Source of the DNA: Eurosta solidaginis
Taxonomy: Eukaryota; Arthropoda; Insecta; Diptera; Tephritidae
Reading direction: 5' to 3'
DNA: 64,000 nt
NCBI RefSeq assembly: GCF_040869045.1
Contig: NC_090322.1
Location: 184,201,477-184,265,476 of the forward strand
Shown: in pieces, positions 1 through 11,827 of the stretch
How positions within the stretch are numbered: position 1 is the stretch's first letter
Layout of the letters: each line of letters begins with the position of its first letter
Position numbers and translations under genes: made by a program
Notes under the pieces: generated by a model
The model's database searches: none
What the model was told of the DNA's origin: nothing
What the model saw: only the letters and a program-made list of their open reading frames with translations

Positions 1-175
1 TTGCAGATGCCGTTCGAAGTCGGCATAAAACATGTAGGTCCCGTCCGGCCAATTTGTAGGGAAAAATCAAGAGGAGCACGACGCAAATTGGAAGAGAAAC
101 TCGGCCTTAGATCTCTTCGGAGGTTATCGCGCCTTACATTTATTTTTTTATTTATGGATTTTTTTATTTTTGCAT
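1..175 (+). repeat. tRNA-derived SINE, 3' part (copy S1)
   Basis: This is the 3' half of the SINE whose full copies are at 277-638 and 33401-33760. It begins at the window edge inside the conserved segment with GCCGTTCGAAGTCGGCAT and runs through CTTCGGAGGTTATCGCGCC into a T-rich ATTT-type tail. The 5' tRNA-like head lies outside the window. The 63-residue open frame across it is not a gene. It faces copy S2, so the two can pair as an inverted repeat. Confidence 0.8.
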
Positions 176-276
176 CATTTATTTTAATCTAAAGCATTCG
201 CGATTATCTTTCGATTTCTTTTCCTTATATCGAATGTGTCATCGATTTTATATTGACGTTGCGTTTTGTTATTGAT

Positions 277-638
277 GTAAAAAAATAGTTTAAGGCGCGA
301 TAACCTCCGAAGAGATTTTAGAACGAGCGTCTCTTCCAATTTGGCTAGAGCTCATTTCTTTTAATTTTTCCTACTCATTGGTGGGACGGGACTTACTTGT
401 TTTATGTCGACTCCGAACGCCATCTGCTAGGCAAATAAGTTTTCACTGATAGCTTTTCATAGCAGAAATACACTCGGAGTGCTTCCCAAGCACTGCCGAG
501 GGGCGACCCGCTTAGAAAACTTTTCTTCTAATTGAAAACCCTGGTTTCTAAAATTTTGATGTTGCTTTGCCCGGGGCGAAAATCCAGAATCTTCGGCGTG
601 GTAGGCGGAGCTACCATCACACCATGGCGGCCGCCGTA
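277..638 (-). repeat. Full-length tRNA-derived SINE (copy S2)
   Basis: Read on the minus strand, the element starts with a tRNA-like head (GGCGGCCGCCATGGTG...), has a box-B-like segment before GCCCCGGGCAAAGCAAC, then a body of about 250 bp, and ends in GGTTATCGCGCCTTA plus an A/T tail. It is flanked by a perfect 11-bp target duplication, TTGTTATTGAT, at 266-276 and 639-649. This fixes both ends and shows LINE-type retroposition. Box B is degenerate here, so this copy is probably not transcribed. Confidence 0.88.
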
Positions 639-649
639 TTGTTATTGAT

Positions 650-1202
650 ATTCAAGAAAAAGTACAAAATTTGCACACGGCGATAATTACTACGCAAAGC
701 TTCTGAATTGCACTTCTTCAGCAGCTAGCTTCTCAGTATCTGCCTTTAGATTGGTATGAAATATGAATGTTGGAGATATCAAGTTCAAAACTCAGCTCTC
801 AAAAAGCTAGCTAATGAAGTAGTGAAACTCAGAAACATGTTCTAGTAACCATCGCCGAGTACAAATTTTGTAATTTTTTTTAATATCAATAACAAAAAAA
901 TTTTATAAACCAATATGAGCTCGTCTCGCAAATTAAACACATATAAATAATATTGATATAATAGTGAACAGCGGAAGAATTGCTTATAACGCACTGATAA
1001 CAATCTAATATTACTAAAGTCTGTTGAGCACGCCTGGAAATATTCCACACAATTTAGATTAAAAAACATGAAGTATACTAGTATTTACCTAATGGTGTAA
1101 AAGGAATAACAACAAAAAAAGCATATATTTATTTTTAGCGTAGGAGGCCTTATAATCTTGGGGGGAATTATGACCTATCTGAAATAATGGATCATGAATT
1201 AT
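650..1202. other. No feature recognised
   Basis: AT-rich sequence with short A runs. The 75-residue minus frame at 842-1069 has no recognisable domain and a composition expected of AT-rich noise. Confidence 0.5.
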
Positions 1203-1400
1203 TTACTTACTTAATTAGCGCTTAACCGTTTAAACGGTTACGGCCGTCCAACAAGGCGCGGAAGTCGCTTCTTCGCTCTGCTAACTGGCGCCAATTGATC
1301 TCACCAAAGGAATTTAAATCGTTTTCCACCAGGTACTTCCAGCGGAGTGGGCATAACATGGCCCATAACACCACATTCGAGATGAATATCTGCTCAAGGC
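1203..1400 (-). pseudogene. RTE-like LINE, C-terminal end of ORF2 (fragment)
   Basis: On the minus strand one frame reads LRWKYLVENDLNSFGE, then INWRQLAERRSDFRALL, and stops near 1237 after NRLNG. This matches the extreme C-terminus I know from RTE-clade insect LINEs, where an RW.D.V..D segment is followed by a WR.LA.DR..WR.LL segment. Nothing upstream keeps the frame, so only a 3'-terminal scrap of a 5'-truncated copy remains. The related scraps at 21984-22330, 22704-22820 and 51600-51815 come from the same region of the protein. The family call rests on remembered motifs. Confidence 0.7.
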
Positions 1401-3176
1401 CTCCGAAGTAGAGTTAAGTTCGTATTTTCAATTCAAATCTACTTTTTCTAACTTTTATCGCCCGACTAACTTTATTTTGAATGACCATCTACAGCTGATT
1501 TTTACACAACATATGCAATAAATTTACCCTTAAAGCTCCAATCCCATAAGGCTCCGTTTCATTAAATTTGCTCTCATGTAGAAATACATTAAGATTATAA
1601 TGGCATGCTTGCGTAAACTAGATTCTATTCAAATCAGAAATTTGAATTTCGGTGAATATTGAATCTTCTTTTCATCTACCCAAAGATAACAGCATGCTGT
1701 ATAAACATTAGGGCAACCAGCGAATTTTGCATGGCATACGTAGAGACGGCGCGTCACCTGCAAACACACAATCCTCATACTCTTTTTCACTCTCGGAACT
1801 CTTTAGGGCCAGGAGTCTTCGCTATCATGGCATAGCATATGCCGGCATCGAGAAGCAGACCCCTTAACTGTCCTAATTGTTTGTACAATCGGTCTGTGAT
1901 TTTGCAAAAGTTGCTCTGAGAGTGAATTCTTGCCGGCCACCACCAATTGCATTCTTCACATTCTTATTCAATTCCAATTATATGCCAAACCACTAGCTCT
2001 AGGAATGATCTTCCGAAGTAGAACATTCTCACATTCCTCCAGTAAATGGTGAATGGTAGTGATTTTTCTCAAAGAAAAAGTTGAAGGATTCAAAAATTAG
2101 GAGTGCTAATATCCTGCGAAAAATTTTTAGAGGGTTCCAGCCGAAAGCTATGGAAGCATTTGTGAGCTTCTAACGCAAAGTACCGCACAAGCTTGTAAAT
2201 GTACAAAAACTCTTCCCATTATACTTGTGCTGGACAAACAATACTAGAAAAATTGGTAAGAAAAAATGCTTAAAAAGTCATTCAACCGAAATGTCAAAGT
2301 TCCCAACCCCATAAATTTGGTGAACAATCAAAAAAATTATTATGAGTGAAAAAGGCCCTTAATGGTCAGTGAACTTTGTTAAAATAAATTGCTGTACGTA
2401 TATGCATATTAAGATAAGTACATACAAATATACGTTTTTTCACACATTCCCACATAACATGAAAATATATCCAGTAGGCGTGTATAGGCGAAACTGGTTG
2501 GGCTGCTCATTTACATATGAAAGCATAATACGTTTATTTTATCTTTTTTGTGTCAAATAAAAGGTGGCATAGGACGTTAAATGTAAGGTAAAATAGGTGT
2601 ATCCTAAGTATAACATACACCCATACAGAAACATTTAGGATGGTGTGAAAAGCATAAACTATATTAATGATTGTGTTTGTTGACGTTGTGTTCTTGAAAA
2701 GGATTCCAGCTAAAGGTGAAAGTTGGAAATAAGTATGATTTGTTTTAATACCTAGCTTGGGCGAAATTCAATTTGACTGATTTTCTCTTTAACTTAAGAA
2801 CTTTTTGCAAGAATTATTTTTATGTTTTGTGAGTTTCCTTTTCAAGATTAGGAGCTGGTCCATTTGTTATAACAACAATTGTCGATTTATTTAGATTCTC
2901 TTAAAGCATTAGCTTATGGAAAAAAACATTTTCTTGATTATAGTAGAATGAGAAAAGTAATACTTAGACTTTTCGACGAAAATACCCAAAGCCTCTTTTA
3001 AATTTCGACTAGCCAGGAAGAATAGCATTTTGCAACAACCTTTCGACTAGTATCGAACTACACATTTTTCAACTGCAGTTAAGGAAAGGAAAAATGTATT
3101 CTAGAAAAAGGAAAATTTATTAGAGAAAATGTCAAATTCTTTTGAGAAATGCTTATATATAGGAAATGTATTTGAA
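1401..3176. other. No feature recognised
   Basis: AT-rich non-coding sequence. No open frame with a recognisable domain, no tandem array and no RNA gene was seen. Confidence 0.45.
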
Positions 3177-4104
3177 ACAAGTAAGGAAGTCTAAGTTCGG
3201 GTGAAAACGAACATTACATACCCAGCTGTACACTTGAAATGTTATTGTTGTTTGTTTTGTTTGCATAATAGTGTTACAAGGCTGCGCAATAATACATATA
3301 CATATGGTTCTATTCTGAACTAATTTTTCTTCGAGTTATGGCTCCCCAAACATAGAAAATTGCTTAGTCGTCAAAAGGTCTGTGCCACGCCCATTTTTTT
3401 ATTTTTGAAGTTTTTCTTATTTACTGTTATAAATCCACTTGGGAAATGAAATACCATTGATATAAAGCTCCTTTTTGCAAAGATATAGCTTATTTTATTC
3501 GTCCACGACCCTTTTAAAAATCTTATATAAAAGTGGGCGTGGTCCTTAATCCATTTCGATAATTTTTCTTCAAAGCATTCCTTATAGTAAAGGCAAGCTC
3601 TCTGCCGAATTTTGTTACGATAGGTTTAACGATTTTTGATTTATGATTAATAATATTTTTAAAATTGATTTTATGACAAGTGGGCTGTGCCACGCCCATT
3701 TTAAAAATGTTTTTCAAATTTTTATCAGGACCTTCGATATCAGTCCACACGTCAAATTTCAACATTCTAGGTGAATTAGTTACTAAATAATCAGGTTTTT
3801 GGGTTTTCCAAAATGTTATATATATAAAAGGTGGGTGTGGTTATCATCCGATTTCGCTTATTTTCAATACTAATCTATTCTGGGCCCAGAAAGCTCGTAT
3901 ACCAAATTTGGTGAAGATATCTCAATATTTACTCAAGTTATCGTGTTAACGGACAGACATGGCTCAATCAAATTTTTTTTCGATACTGATGATTTTGATA
4001 TATGGAAGTCTATATCTATCTCGATTCCTTTATACCTGTACAACCAACCGTTATCCAATCAAAGTTATAATACCCTGTGTACAAGTACAGCTGTGTATAA
4101 AAAG
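3177..4104 (+). mobile_element. Helentron-associated (mini-me/DINE-1-like) element, family 1 variant
   Basis: The copy opens with AACAAGTAAGGA, followed by a short hairpin around AAGTTCGGGTGAAAACGAAC. The subterminal inverted repeat ATACCCAGCTGTACACTTG (3218-3236) pairs with CAAGTACAGCTGTGTAT (4082-4098) near the 3' end. Inside are the GTGGGCGTGG/CCACGCCCA segments shared with the copies at 13894-19716 and 30331-30796, and a short GGAC-type stretch (ACGGACAGACATGGCT) near 3952. Non-autonomous Helentron derivatives in flies are known to have subterminal inverted repeats, a GTCY microsatellite and a 3' hairpin. No transposase or helicase is encoded. Confidence 0.7.
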
Positions 4105-4444
4105 GCCAATGTAAATCAGAAAAGGGCAAAAAAAATTTAGAAAATGGGATAAATATGTGAGAAAGAGGTCAATAGGTTTAACAGTTCAAAAACATTTACT
4201 CATTTTCCAATTTCTCAATTACATTTGCCCGTTTCTCAAATACATTTGACTTTCTCTTAAATGCGGTATCCGCGCGAAATGGCTTTTCAAAATAGGTGTA
4301 AACATGTTTTTATCTATTACCTATGTTGTATAAAATCAATGAGCTAAAACGAACAACAATCACGCTCGCCGCTTAGTTCGTTTAATACTGATCCCATTAT
4401 TAATTTTATTATGTTGTATGTATGTGCAACGATCAATCCTAAGA

Positions 4445-4905
4445 AAGATTTGAGATAGAAAGGAGTATACATCTGCATTGGGGTCTTAGGCATATAAGAA
4501 TAGATAGAAATGAAAAAGCGGATGAGCTTGCTAAAAAGGGAAATAAGGACCAGGCTGCAGAGTACCGAAGATCATGACATTACTCTCAACATTACTCTTT
4601 TGATTATAAAGAGGCAACTGCGAGCTGCCTCATCAGGGATAGCAGTACTAGTAGGTGTCTGGATAAGACTTCAGCTATTAGGAGTAGAACAGCTATCAGA
4701 TCTAGAAGCAGTGAGTAGCTTAGGATTAAGAAAGCTTTCAGTATTTTCCAAAAAAAAAAAAAAAAACAAAAGAACCGTGCAATTTTATAACATTTAGACT
4801 TTGATTTTGTTGGGTCTTTTGAACTTATCATTGAGCAAACTAATGGTAGCACTATAGACTCATTATTTGCAGGTAAGGTCCTCACCGACCGGCCAGTTGT
4901 TTAAC
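4445..4905 (+). pseudogene. LOA-like LINE fragment: end of RNase H joined to C-terminus
   Basis: The plus strand reads, with breaks, an RNase H ending (HWGLRHIRIDRNEKADEL), then after a deletion LQLLGVEQLSDLEAVSSL and GLRKLSVFSKK, ending in VQFYNI near 4797. The same C-terminus is present in the minus copy at 34470-36011 (QLLGVIQLSDLEAASSL). The UTR that follows (TAGCACTATAGACTCATT, AAGGTCCTCACCGACCGGCC) also matches that family's 3' end. The zinc-knuckle-like CR.CG...E segment is missing, so this is an internally deleted, dead copy. Confidence 0.7.
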
Positions 4906-4985
4906 CGCACTTCATATATTACGGGTTAATTCTTGAATTTTTTTTCGTGCGCATGCTGGTCGCACTTGTGTAGGAGTTTACTTAA

Positions 4986-5560
4986 AACCAGTCCCGAAAT
5001 GGTCCTAAAATTGTTCCAAAATCGTCCCGAAACAGTCTGGAATTAACTCGGAAGTTAATCGAAACGGCTCTTAAATAGTCCCGAAGTGATCCTTTAGCAG
5101 TCCCAAAATGGTTTCGAAACTATCCAGTAGTTGCCCGCAATGTTAATGCAAGGCGAGATATACCTACATGTTTTACACCGACTCCGAAAAGCAGCTGCAA
5201 GGCAGATGAGCTTTCATTGAGAAGCAGAAATACACTCGGAGTGCTTGCCAAATCACTGGCGAAGAAACTTTTTTCTTATTGGAAAAACGTGTGTCTAAAT
5301 TTTTGTTGTTGCTTTGCCCGGGGCTTGAACCAGGATGTTCGTTATGGTAGGCGGAACACGCAACCCCACACCAGGGCGGCAACCCCGCAATGTTACCTAA
5401 AATAATGTCGAATTGATCCTGAAATTTTTCCAAATTGGTCCCAAAATGGTCTCGAAAATAGTCCAGAAGTGATCCTGAAACCGCTCCAAAATTTCACCGA
5501 GTAGTTTCAAAATAATTCTGACGTCATCTGAAATAGTCCCAAAATGCTCTAAGAATGTGC
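4986..5560 (+). repeat. Quasi-15-bp minisatellite (AGTCCCGAAATGGTCC type), split by a SINE
   Basis: Degenerate head-to-tail units of about 15 bp such as AGTCCCGAAATGGTCC and AGTCCAGAAGTGATCC cover 4986-5145 and 5396-5560. A SINE occupies 5146-5383 between them. The same motif family recurs at 30980-31215 and, inverted, at 6940-7400. Confidence 0.7.
5146..5383 (-). repeat. tRNA-derived SINE (copy S3)
   Basis: A minus-strand SINE with a tRNA-like head (GCCGCCCTGGTGTGGGG...) and a shortened 3' end, inserted into the 15-bp minisatellite. A perfect 12-bp target duplication, CCCGCAATGTTA, lies at 5134-5145 and 5384-5395. The box-B region reads GGTTCAAGCCCCGGG. Confidence 0.87.
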
Positions 5561-5599
5561 AATGCAATCCCATCCCCTTGAAAATTTGATCGATATGCT

Positions 5600-6939
5600 G
5601 CAATCCGTTACGAAGGACAAAGGTGACACTTCATATTGGTTGATATGCATACGCCTTCCCTGTTTACTGAATGTCACGATGTGTACATCTTTAAATTAAT
5701 TCTTTGGTATGTCCTCTTCTTATGGGAAAGAATAATGAGTCTCTGTTTTATTGTGTCCTAGCTTCCAAAAAACGATTAGCCCCGTTTTTACTGCCCTTTT
5801 TCTTTTACCGCGCTTTTACTGATATTATTATTAGTTTCGCTTTTGTTCGCTCTTTACATATAATTCCGATTGCCCTCTTTTCGAATACGGTAGGAAAAAT
5901 TGGTCTTTCTTTGCCTTTCTTTGCTGACTCAGACATACTGATCGAATTGGTCATCATAAGTGAATGAAAAAAAACAACAGTTGATTAACTGGTTCAGTCA
6001 AGCCTGCGTACTAGTTGTGCGGTAGTTTGCAACTATGTTGATTTACTATAGCAATATTGTGCTTATACATACACACGTACATATATATATATATGTATAT
6101 GCATTAACCAAAACTTAAAAGCTTTCAAAATATTCATGCTTCATTTTGTTATGCCCCTTCGGAATATTTTGGCGTAGCTGCAGGGCTACCGGTTTTGTCC
6201 ATAACTTTTGATCCCTTGCCAACAAAAAAAGAAAAATAAATTAAGGTATAAAAAGCGTAACTCTGTGCCGAGTGTAGAGTTAAATGAATAAGTTTGCAAA
6301 CTATTTACGCTTAACAAATCCCTTACCTTGCTATGAGTTTTTCGATTTGCTTTCACATGTAGCTATCGCTATATGAAAATAAATTTGCTAAAAAAAATCC
6401 ATTTACCCTATTTGCCTACCTTCAGTACTATTTAAATGTGTATAATTGTTATACCAAGTTGTGCTAATTAGGAGCTTTTCCATCTGTCCATTTATCAGCT
6501 ATCTAATTATCTTTCTCTGCGCCTGGGTGCATTGTAACTTCTTACATAATTTATTTCAAAAATTGCCTATCTGGCCTTAATTCAATGCATTTTAAAGTGA
6601 GAGTTTATGGACAAAATTCAGTGTACCCTTCCAAGTATTCCTACCCGTCTTTTCACCCACCTCTTCGTCTTTATACCAAAATATCCGCCATACTCATAGT
6701 GCAGTCTGAAACAACAAATTTCATAAAATACCACAGAAAACAATTTTAAAGTATTTTTATGACAGCAATCCTTTAGTAATTTTCATTCAAAGTTTTCGCT
6801 TAAACCAACATTGGGAGACCTACTCCTAGTTAAACCGATAATTGCGAAAATCTGTTGTGAGTAAGCGGACTTTTGTTTACACTTGTGCCTTACACCTCGC
6901 CTCGGCTGCTAAAGAAACGGGATTCGCACGAATTGGAGA
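5600..6939. other. No feature recognised
   Basis: AT-rich sequence with a short TA run near 6080. The 87-residue plus frame at 5704-5967 is hydrophobic but has no recognisable domain, splice context or homologue known to me, so I do not call it. Confidence 0.45.
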
Positions 6940-7400
6940 AGATAAAAATTGCGCTAGTATTGGTTATTCTTCAACTACTTCGGGACTGTTTGATGATCGT
7001 TTTAAGGGTGATTTTGAGACTAATTCGGTACGGATTTAAAACAATTCCAGGCTCCCTTTGGATTTAATGATTACTCAGATACTAATCCGGTACTCAAACG
7101 TTTAACGATTTCAGGCTCACTTTGGATGTCATGATCATTTTGAGATTTTTTTATTAAATTAATTTAAGGACTGTTATAGGATCTCTTCTGAACTATTTCT
7201 ATTTATCATTTCACGCCAACTTTTCCAAACCAGTTTTGGACTGGTGCAGGATCACTTCGATTTTAGTTTAGATATCTTTTCGATACCAATTTGGGACCAA
7301 TTTGGAACAATTTCAGGTTCAGAGTTTATTTGGAGATTTTTTAAAAAGCCCTTAAGGACTGTTATAGGATCACTTCAGTTCGAAACTATTTCAGAAAATA
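6940..7400 (-). repeat. Degenerate 15-bp minisatellite, inverted copy
   Basis: The minus strand carries CGAAGTGATCCTATAACAGTCC and related units, matching the minisatellite at 4986-5560. The phrase GGACTGTTATAGGATC occurs twice on the plus strand (near 7165 and 7355). The overlapping open frames at 6842-7462 follow from this repeat. Confidence 0.55.
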
Positions 7401-7577
7401 CTAAAATATTGAAAAAAATGTGTCACCTTCAAATCAACAATTATTTTCCAAAACTGGAATGATTTTTCTACAAAGGACTTGCATCTTTAAATAATTGAGG
7501 AGGTTATCCTGAAAACGACGAAGCCTGTCTTATAAACATGAAGAATTTGTTCCTAATTAAAACATTCATTCTATTTA

Positions 7578-7790
7578 ATTCATCACATTAACTGAATGGG
7601 TCCGTAGTGCTACCAGAAGTTTGCTTAACGAACAAACTGAAAAATCCTATCAAAAACCAGGACCTATGTTATAAAATTACTATATTGCTTGACAAATACT
7701 AGAAGCTTTCTAGGACATATGCCACTTGTGGCTTCTAGTTCTCACTTCTAATAGCTGGAGTTTTAGCAAGGCAAGCGCAGGGCGTGAGCA
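7578..7790 (-). repeat. LOA-like LINE, 3' end fragment
   Basis: The plus-strand order CCGTAGTGCTACCAGAAG, AACAAACTGAAAAATCC, ACCAGGACCTATGTTATA, then GAAGCTTTCTAGGA matches the complement of the 3' end of the LOA-like copy at 34470-34900. It covers the C-terminal coding end and the 3' UTR only. It has drifted and is not coding. Confidence 0.7.
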
Positions 7791-8162
7791 AAAAAAATAT
7801 AAGTATCAATTGAAAACTTGTATATATATGTGGTACCAAAAGATATAGGATCTTACTCAAATATCTGATGTAATTGAGCTATTTTGAAGAATAATAACCA
7901 ATGTAGGTACTAAAATCTCACAGAGGGCAACGTCAGAGTGTAAACAGTCGCTATATGTATTACATTTGCCATGCATAACAAATGTAGTGTAGGTCCTTGA
8001 GCAGATTTTCATTCTTAGTAGCTTTAATGCCGGCCTAGAGCCATAAAAGCATTTGAGGAACACCGCTGCATTAAACGCGAGACGGACAATCGAACCCACG
8101 CTTAGTACATCGAATTAACTCTGGTGCGATATCAATGAAATCACAAACAGTTGTTAATAAAT

Positions 8163-8753
8163 CAGGCATGCTTAACCAACGAAACGATATCATTTCGTTA
8201 CGATAATCAACGTTAATAAACGAAACGAAGTCATTTCGTTTCGTTTATTAACGTTAAGATCGTCAAATTAACGAAATGATTTCGTTTCGTTTTCTGCCAT
8301 ATCCAAACGAAATCAAATCGTTTATGTTGATTATTAATTTCAAACTATGCTGGCAAAGCTGATTGATGGCGGAGTCATTAAAGGTGAAAGCATTAGCCAA
8401 GCTGATTGCAACTTTACTCATGAATTTTGACAGTACAAACATTTCTCAGAGTATTTTTGACATTACCACCAACGAATTACACAAACAAATTACATAGAGT
8501 TTGTGTGTGTATGTGCGCTCGTTGTTGCCACCTTACGGCTTCACCATGGCTATAGCATTGCCAGCACAATTCAAACATAAAGTATCACGTTTTTGTCAAC
8601 GTTTTTAACGTTAACGAAAGCTTTTCGTTTCGGTTAAAAACGAGATACAATTTATCTTGATAATTTCTTTATCGATAATATTTCGAAGTGTTTCAACGGA
8701 AACGGTGGAAATTTTTTGATAAACGATTAGCTTAACGTTAAGGTGCATCCCTG
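8163..8753. mobile_element. hAT-like non-autonomous DNA element with 8-bp TSD
   Basis: The left end is CAGGCATGCTTAACC and the right end, complemented, is CAGGGATGCACCTTAACG. These are imperfect terminal inverted repeats of about 15 bp beginning CAGG. An identical 8-bp duplication, TAATAAAT, flanks it at 8155-8162 and 8754-8761, as expected for the hAT superfamily. The left third is dense in AACGAAAC/GTTTCGTT motifs in both orientations (8170-8330), with more near the right end; these could be subterminal transposase sites. There is no transposase frame. Confidence 0.82.
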
Positions 8754-8761
8754 TAATAAAT

Positions 8762-9396
8762 CTTATCCAGCATTTGGGTATATAATTTTTGATAATATCA
8801 ACGTACATATACATTTATTCCTTGCTTTCTTTTTTTGTTTGTTGTTATTGCAAAAGTGCGCCAAATTTAATTTGTTGCGATGCTTAACGCTAAACTACGA
8901 TTAAGGCGACTGTGAAATATAAATATATTTCAACTCTAACAAAAAAACAACAGTAAAATGTATGAAACGAAATGACAGCAGCAACGAACTTTTCCTCCGG
9001 ATGTGGCTGTCGCCGCTTTTGTTTTAATGTATAAATATGTGTGTGTAAGTAAGTGTGTAAATATGAAAGTGTAATTCAGAGTTGTACTTTTTGGTTTTGG
9101 GCTTTCCACATACCACCACTTCTTCACCGCCACCCTTCAACTCTTTTAAAACTTTTATATGTTAACCCTCGATGTTGGGTGTTTATCACTCCAACTTTTT
9201 TTGAACATTACGACAGCAGCCACACAACAATGTGGCTCAACCCCTTTTGTCTACTGTTATTGCTGATTTTGTAATTTTCAAAAGTATTAAAAAGAGATTT
9301 TGGCGCTTCTCAGCTACTTGTTTGTTTTTAATGCGTGCCGATTGTGCGCTTACCCTGCAAGAAACTTAATGGCTATTAATATGAATTCCTGGATCG
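8762..9396. other. No feature recognised
   Basis: AT-rich sequence with short TG/GT runs near 9040. Small frames on both strands show no domain. Confidence 0.4.
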
Positions 9397-9770
9397 GAAA
9401 TAAATTCGAATTGTTGTTGTTGCAGCGGTAAAAACACTCTCTGAAGGTTTTGGGTAGTGTTATCGATGTTGATGGTCCTTTGCCGGATATAGATCCGGTA
9501 CGTTCCGGTAACAAGCAATATTAAGGTATAAGCCGGACCATCAAGGTAAAAATTTAATGTGAACACATTGAACCTTCTAGGAATTCCCCACCCCATAGTT
9601 CCCTGAGGAACTTGGGGTCGCCAAAGCCTCGGCTGCTAAAAAAGCACAATTCGCCATGGATAGGTGAGGGTAGGCTTGAAAGGGTTGCGCTACACAGCCC
9701 CTTAAATCAATTGGGTATTTAAGTCGCCTCTTACGACAGGCGTACCTGCCGCGGTTATATTTATATAACT
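9397..9770 (-). repeat. (CAA)n-tailed retroposon, diverged copy (T1)
   Basis: This is the inverted, diverged relative of the complete copy at 45692-46107. It starts with the complement of the (CAA)n tail (TTGTTGTTGTTGCAGCGG) and passes CCTTTGCCGGATATAGATCC, AACTTGGGGTCGCC and GGTTGCGCTACACAG. It ends near CGCCTCTTACGACAGGCG. The internal order is the same as in the complete copy. It is non-coding. Confidence 0.8.
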
Positions 9771-10725
9771 CACTCTGTTTTTTTACTAAAAACCAACAAA
9801 CAACATTCCAGTATATACGTACCACGTGAAAAGACGGGTACCGGGTAAGCTAACATAAGCTTGCTAGTAAATGGATAAACTATTGACGTCCTCAAGAGCT
9901 TCGTAGGGCGTCGGAAATTTGTTTCGCGTCACCTATATGTCGTGCGAGCGCAGCAATAGATATTCAGCAGAGCAAGCATTGAATCAGTTTTCACTTGTAC
10001 TCCAATCAGCAAACATCTCTTGCGTAGATTATATGCTCACATTTTTTTCTCAATTCTCTTTGTACACACATACTACTACAAAAAATGTTGCCATTGTATT
10101 CAAAGTTCTGCTGACTTTGTGCACCACTGATTTGAACAAGTAATTTTTGATTGGTTGCATACATAAATAAATTTGCATATTGGAACCCACAAATGGATCG
10201 TTTTAGTTTATATAAAGATTCTTATTTCCGAATCAAAAGTAGTCATCTTAAACGAGATCAAAGCTTTCCCACTCCCTAGAACATCGCTATGTAAAATTAG
10301 CCAGTAGATTGCATGCTAACGAGTTTTTTGACATAGGAGAAAAGACTTAGACTACACTGGTAGCGCATCATTTCAAAACTAGAGATTTTTCCAAAAGGGT
10401 ACTTACCAACTTACACACAAATACAGAGATATATGTTGACTTGTTTGTATGTTGTTTTAATCGTATTCCGTTGAGAGCACAGTAGACAAATACATTCTCA
10501 GAATTTCCATTGACTTTGAGATTAGTGCAGGATTTATAAGTCAAGACTCCAAAATGCTTGAAGCATGAAAAACAGCTCAAATAAAGATTATCGCTAGGGA
10601 GGAAAAAAAATCATTTTCACTAAAGCGATAATGAGTAAAGATTACAATTGGTGCAGGAATGGGGGAACGCATTTGCAACTTACTAATTATTTTAGTTCAC
10701 ATGGCGGTGGAATAAAATGCAGCAT
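9771..10725. other. No feature recognised
   Basis: Non-coding AT-rich sequence. Small open frames at 9919-10143 (+) and 10368-10580 (-) show no domain. Confidence 0.4.
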
Positions 10726-10765
10726 AATTCATTCATTCATTCATTCAGTCATTTTTATTCATTAT
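10726..10765 (+). repeat. (ATTC)n microsatellite
   Basis: Four to five perfect ATTC units followed by interrupted units (CAGTCATTTTTATTCATT). Confidence 0.8.
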
Positions 10766-11416
10766 TATCTTGTGCAATCTTAAATTTATACAATTCATAA
10801 AACAGAAGTATACTTATGTATATAAAATTAGCAAAAGATAATAGTTAATGGTGTTTAGTGTCCAAATAACAGGACAGAGATAACACCATTTCCTTAAATA
10901 ACTATAAATCTATGTTGTACATTGTGGGGTGCAATACAAAATCTATGTAATGAAGAAAAAATAAATAAAACCCAAACTTTTATATTTTTTAAATTTAACT
11001 CTAACAAGTAAGGACGGGACTGTCTTCGGCTGTGCCGAAGACTTCATACCTTTCATGAATGGGGCTGAACAATAATCTTATCCCGTTCGTAATCTCCAAA
11101 TAATCGGATGTATAAGATAAGAAATATATAATGAACAGATGTACATACCTAAACGATTTTTAAGATAAATATAAAATAAAAAATGGCAAAAAACCCCCTA
11201 TCTGAACGATCGAAATGATTTTTACAGGAAATCTTCTATGATATATCACCAAGTTTCACGTTTTTATATTAGAAACTAAGGGAGAAATGGCCAGAAATCT
11301 TTCTACCTGAAGGGTCGGTTGTATGGGATAGGTATATACTATATACATATAGCTCCGATCAAAGTAATTTTTTAAGGAAATCTTCTATGATATATTAGAA
11401 TAAATATCACCATGTT

Positions 11417-11466
11417 CGGTCTTAGATCTCTTCGGAGGTTATCGCGCATTACATTTATTTTTTATT
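11417..11466 (+). repeat. SINE, 50-bp 5'-truncated insertion (copy S4)
   Basis: Only the last 50 bp of the SINE are present (CTCTTCGGAGGTTATCGCGC plus ATTT tail). They are flanked by a perfect 12-bp duplication, TATCACCATGTT, at 11405-11416 and 11467-11478. The copy defines the SINE's 3' end and post-dates the surrounding Helentron-like element. Confidence 0.9.
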
Positions 11467-11827
11467 TATCACCATGTTTAACGGTTTTATATTGGAAATT
11501 AAGGGAGAAATGGCTAAAAATCTTTCTATCTGAGCGATCGGTTGTATGGGATATATATTATATATAGCTCCGATCGAAATGATTTTTTCATAAAATCTTC
11601 TATGATATATTACAATAAATATCACCAAGTTTAACGTTTTTATATTGGAAATTAAGGGATAAATTGCCAAATATCTTTCTATCTGAACGATCGGTTGTAT
11701 GGGATATATATGTTATAGTGGTTCGATCCTACCGGATCCGACAAATGTCTAATATAATACAAAAATACATCTTTGTGGCAAATTTCATTGAGATATCTCA
11801 AAATTTGAGGGACTAGTTTGCGTTAAA

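Noticed and set aside
5704..5967. 87-residue hydrophobic plus frame
   Set aside because: No recognisable family, splice or promoter context; T-rich DNA commonly gives such frames.
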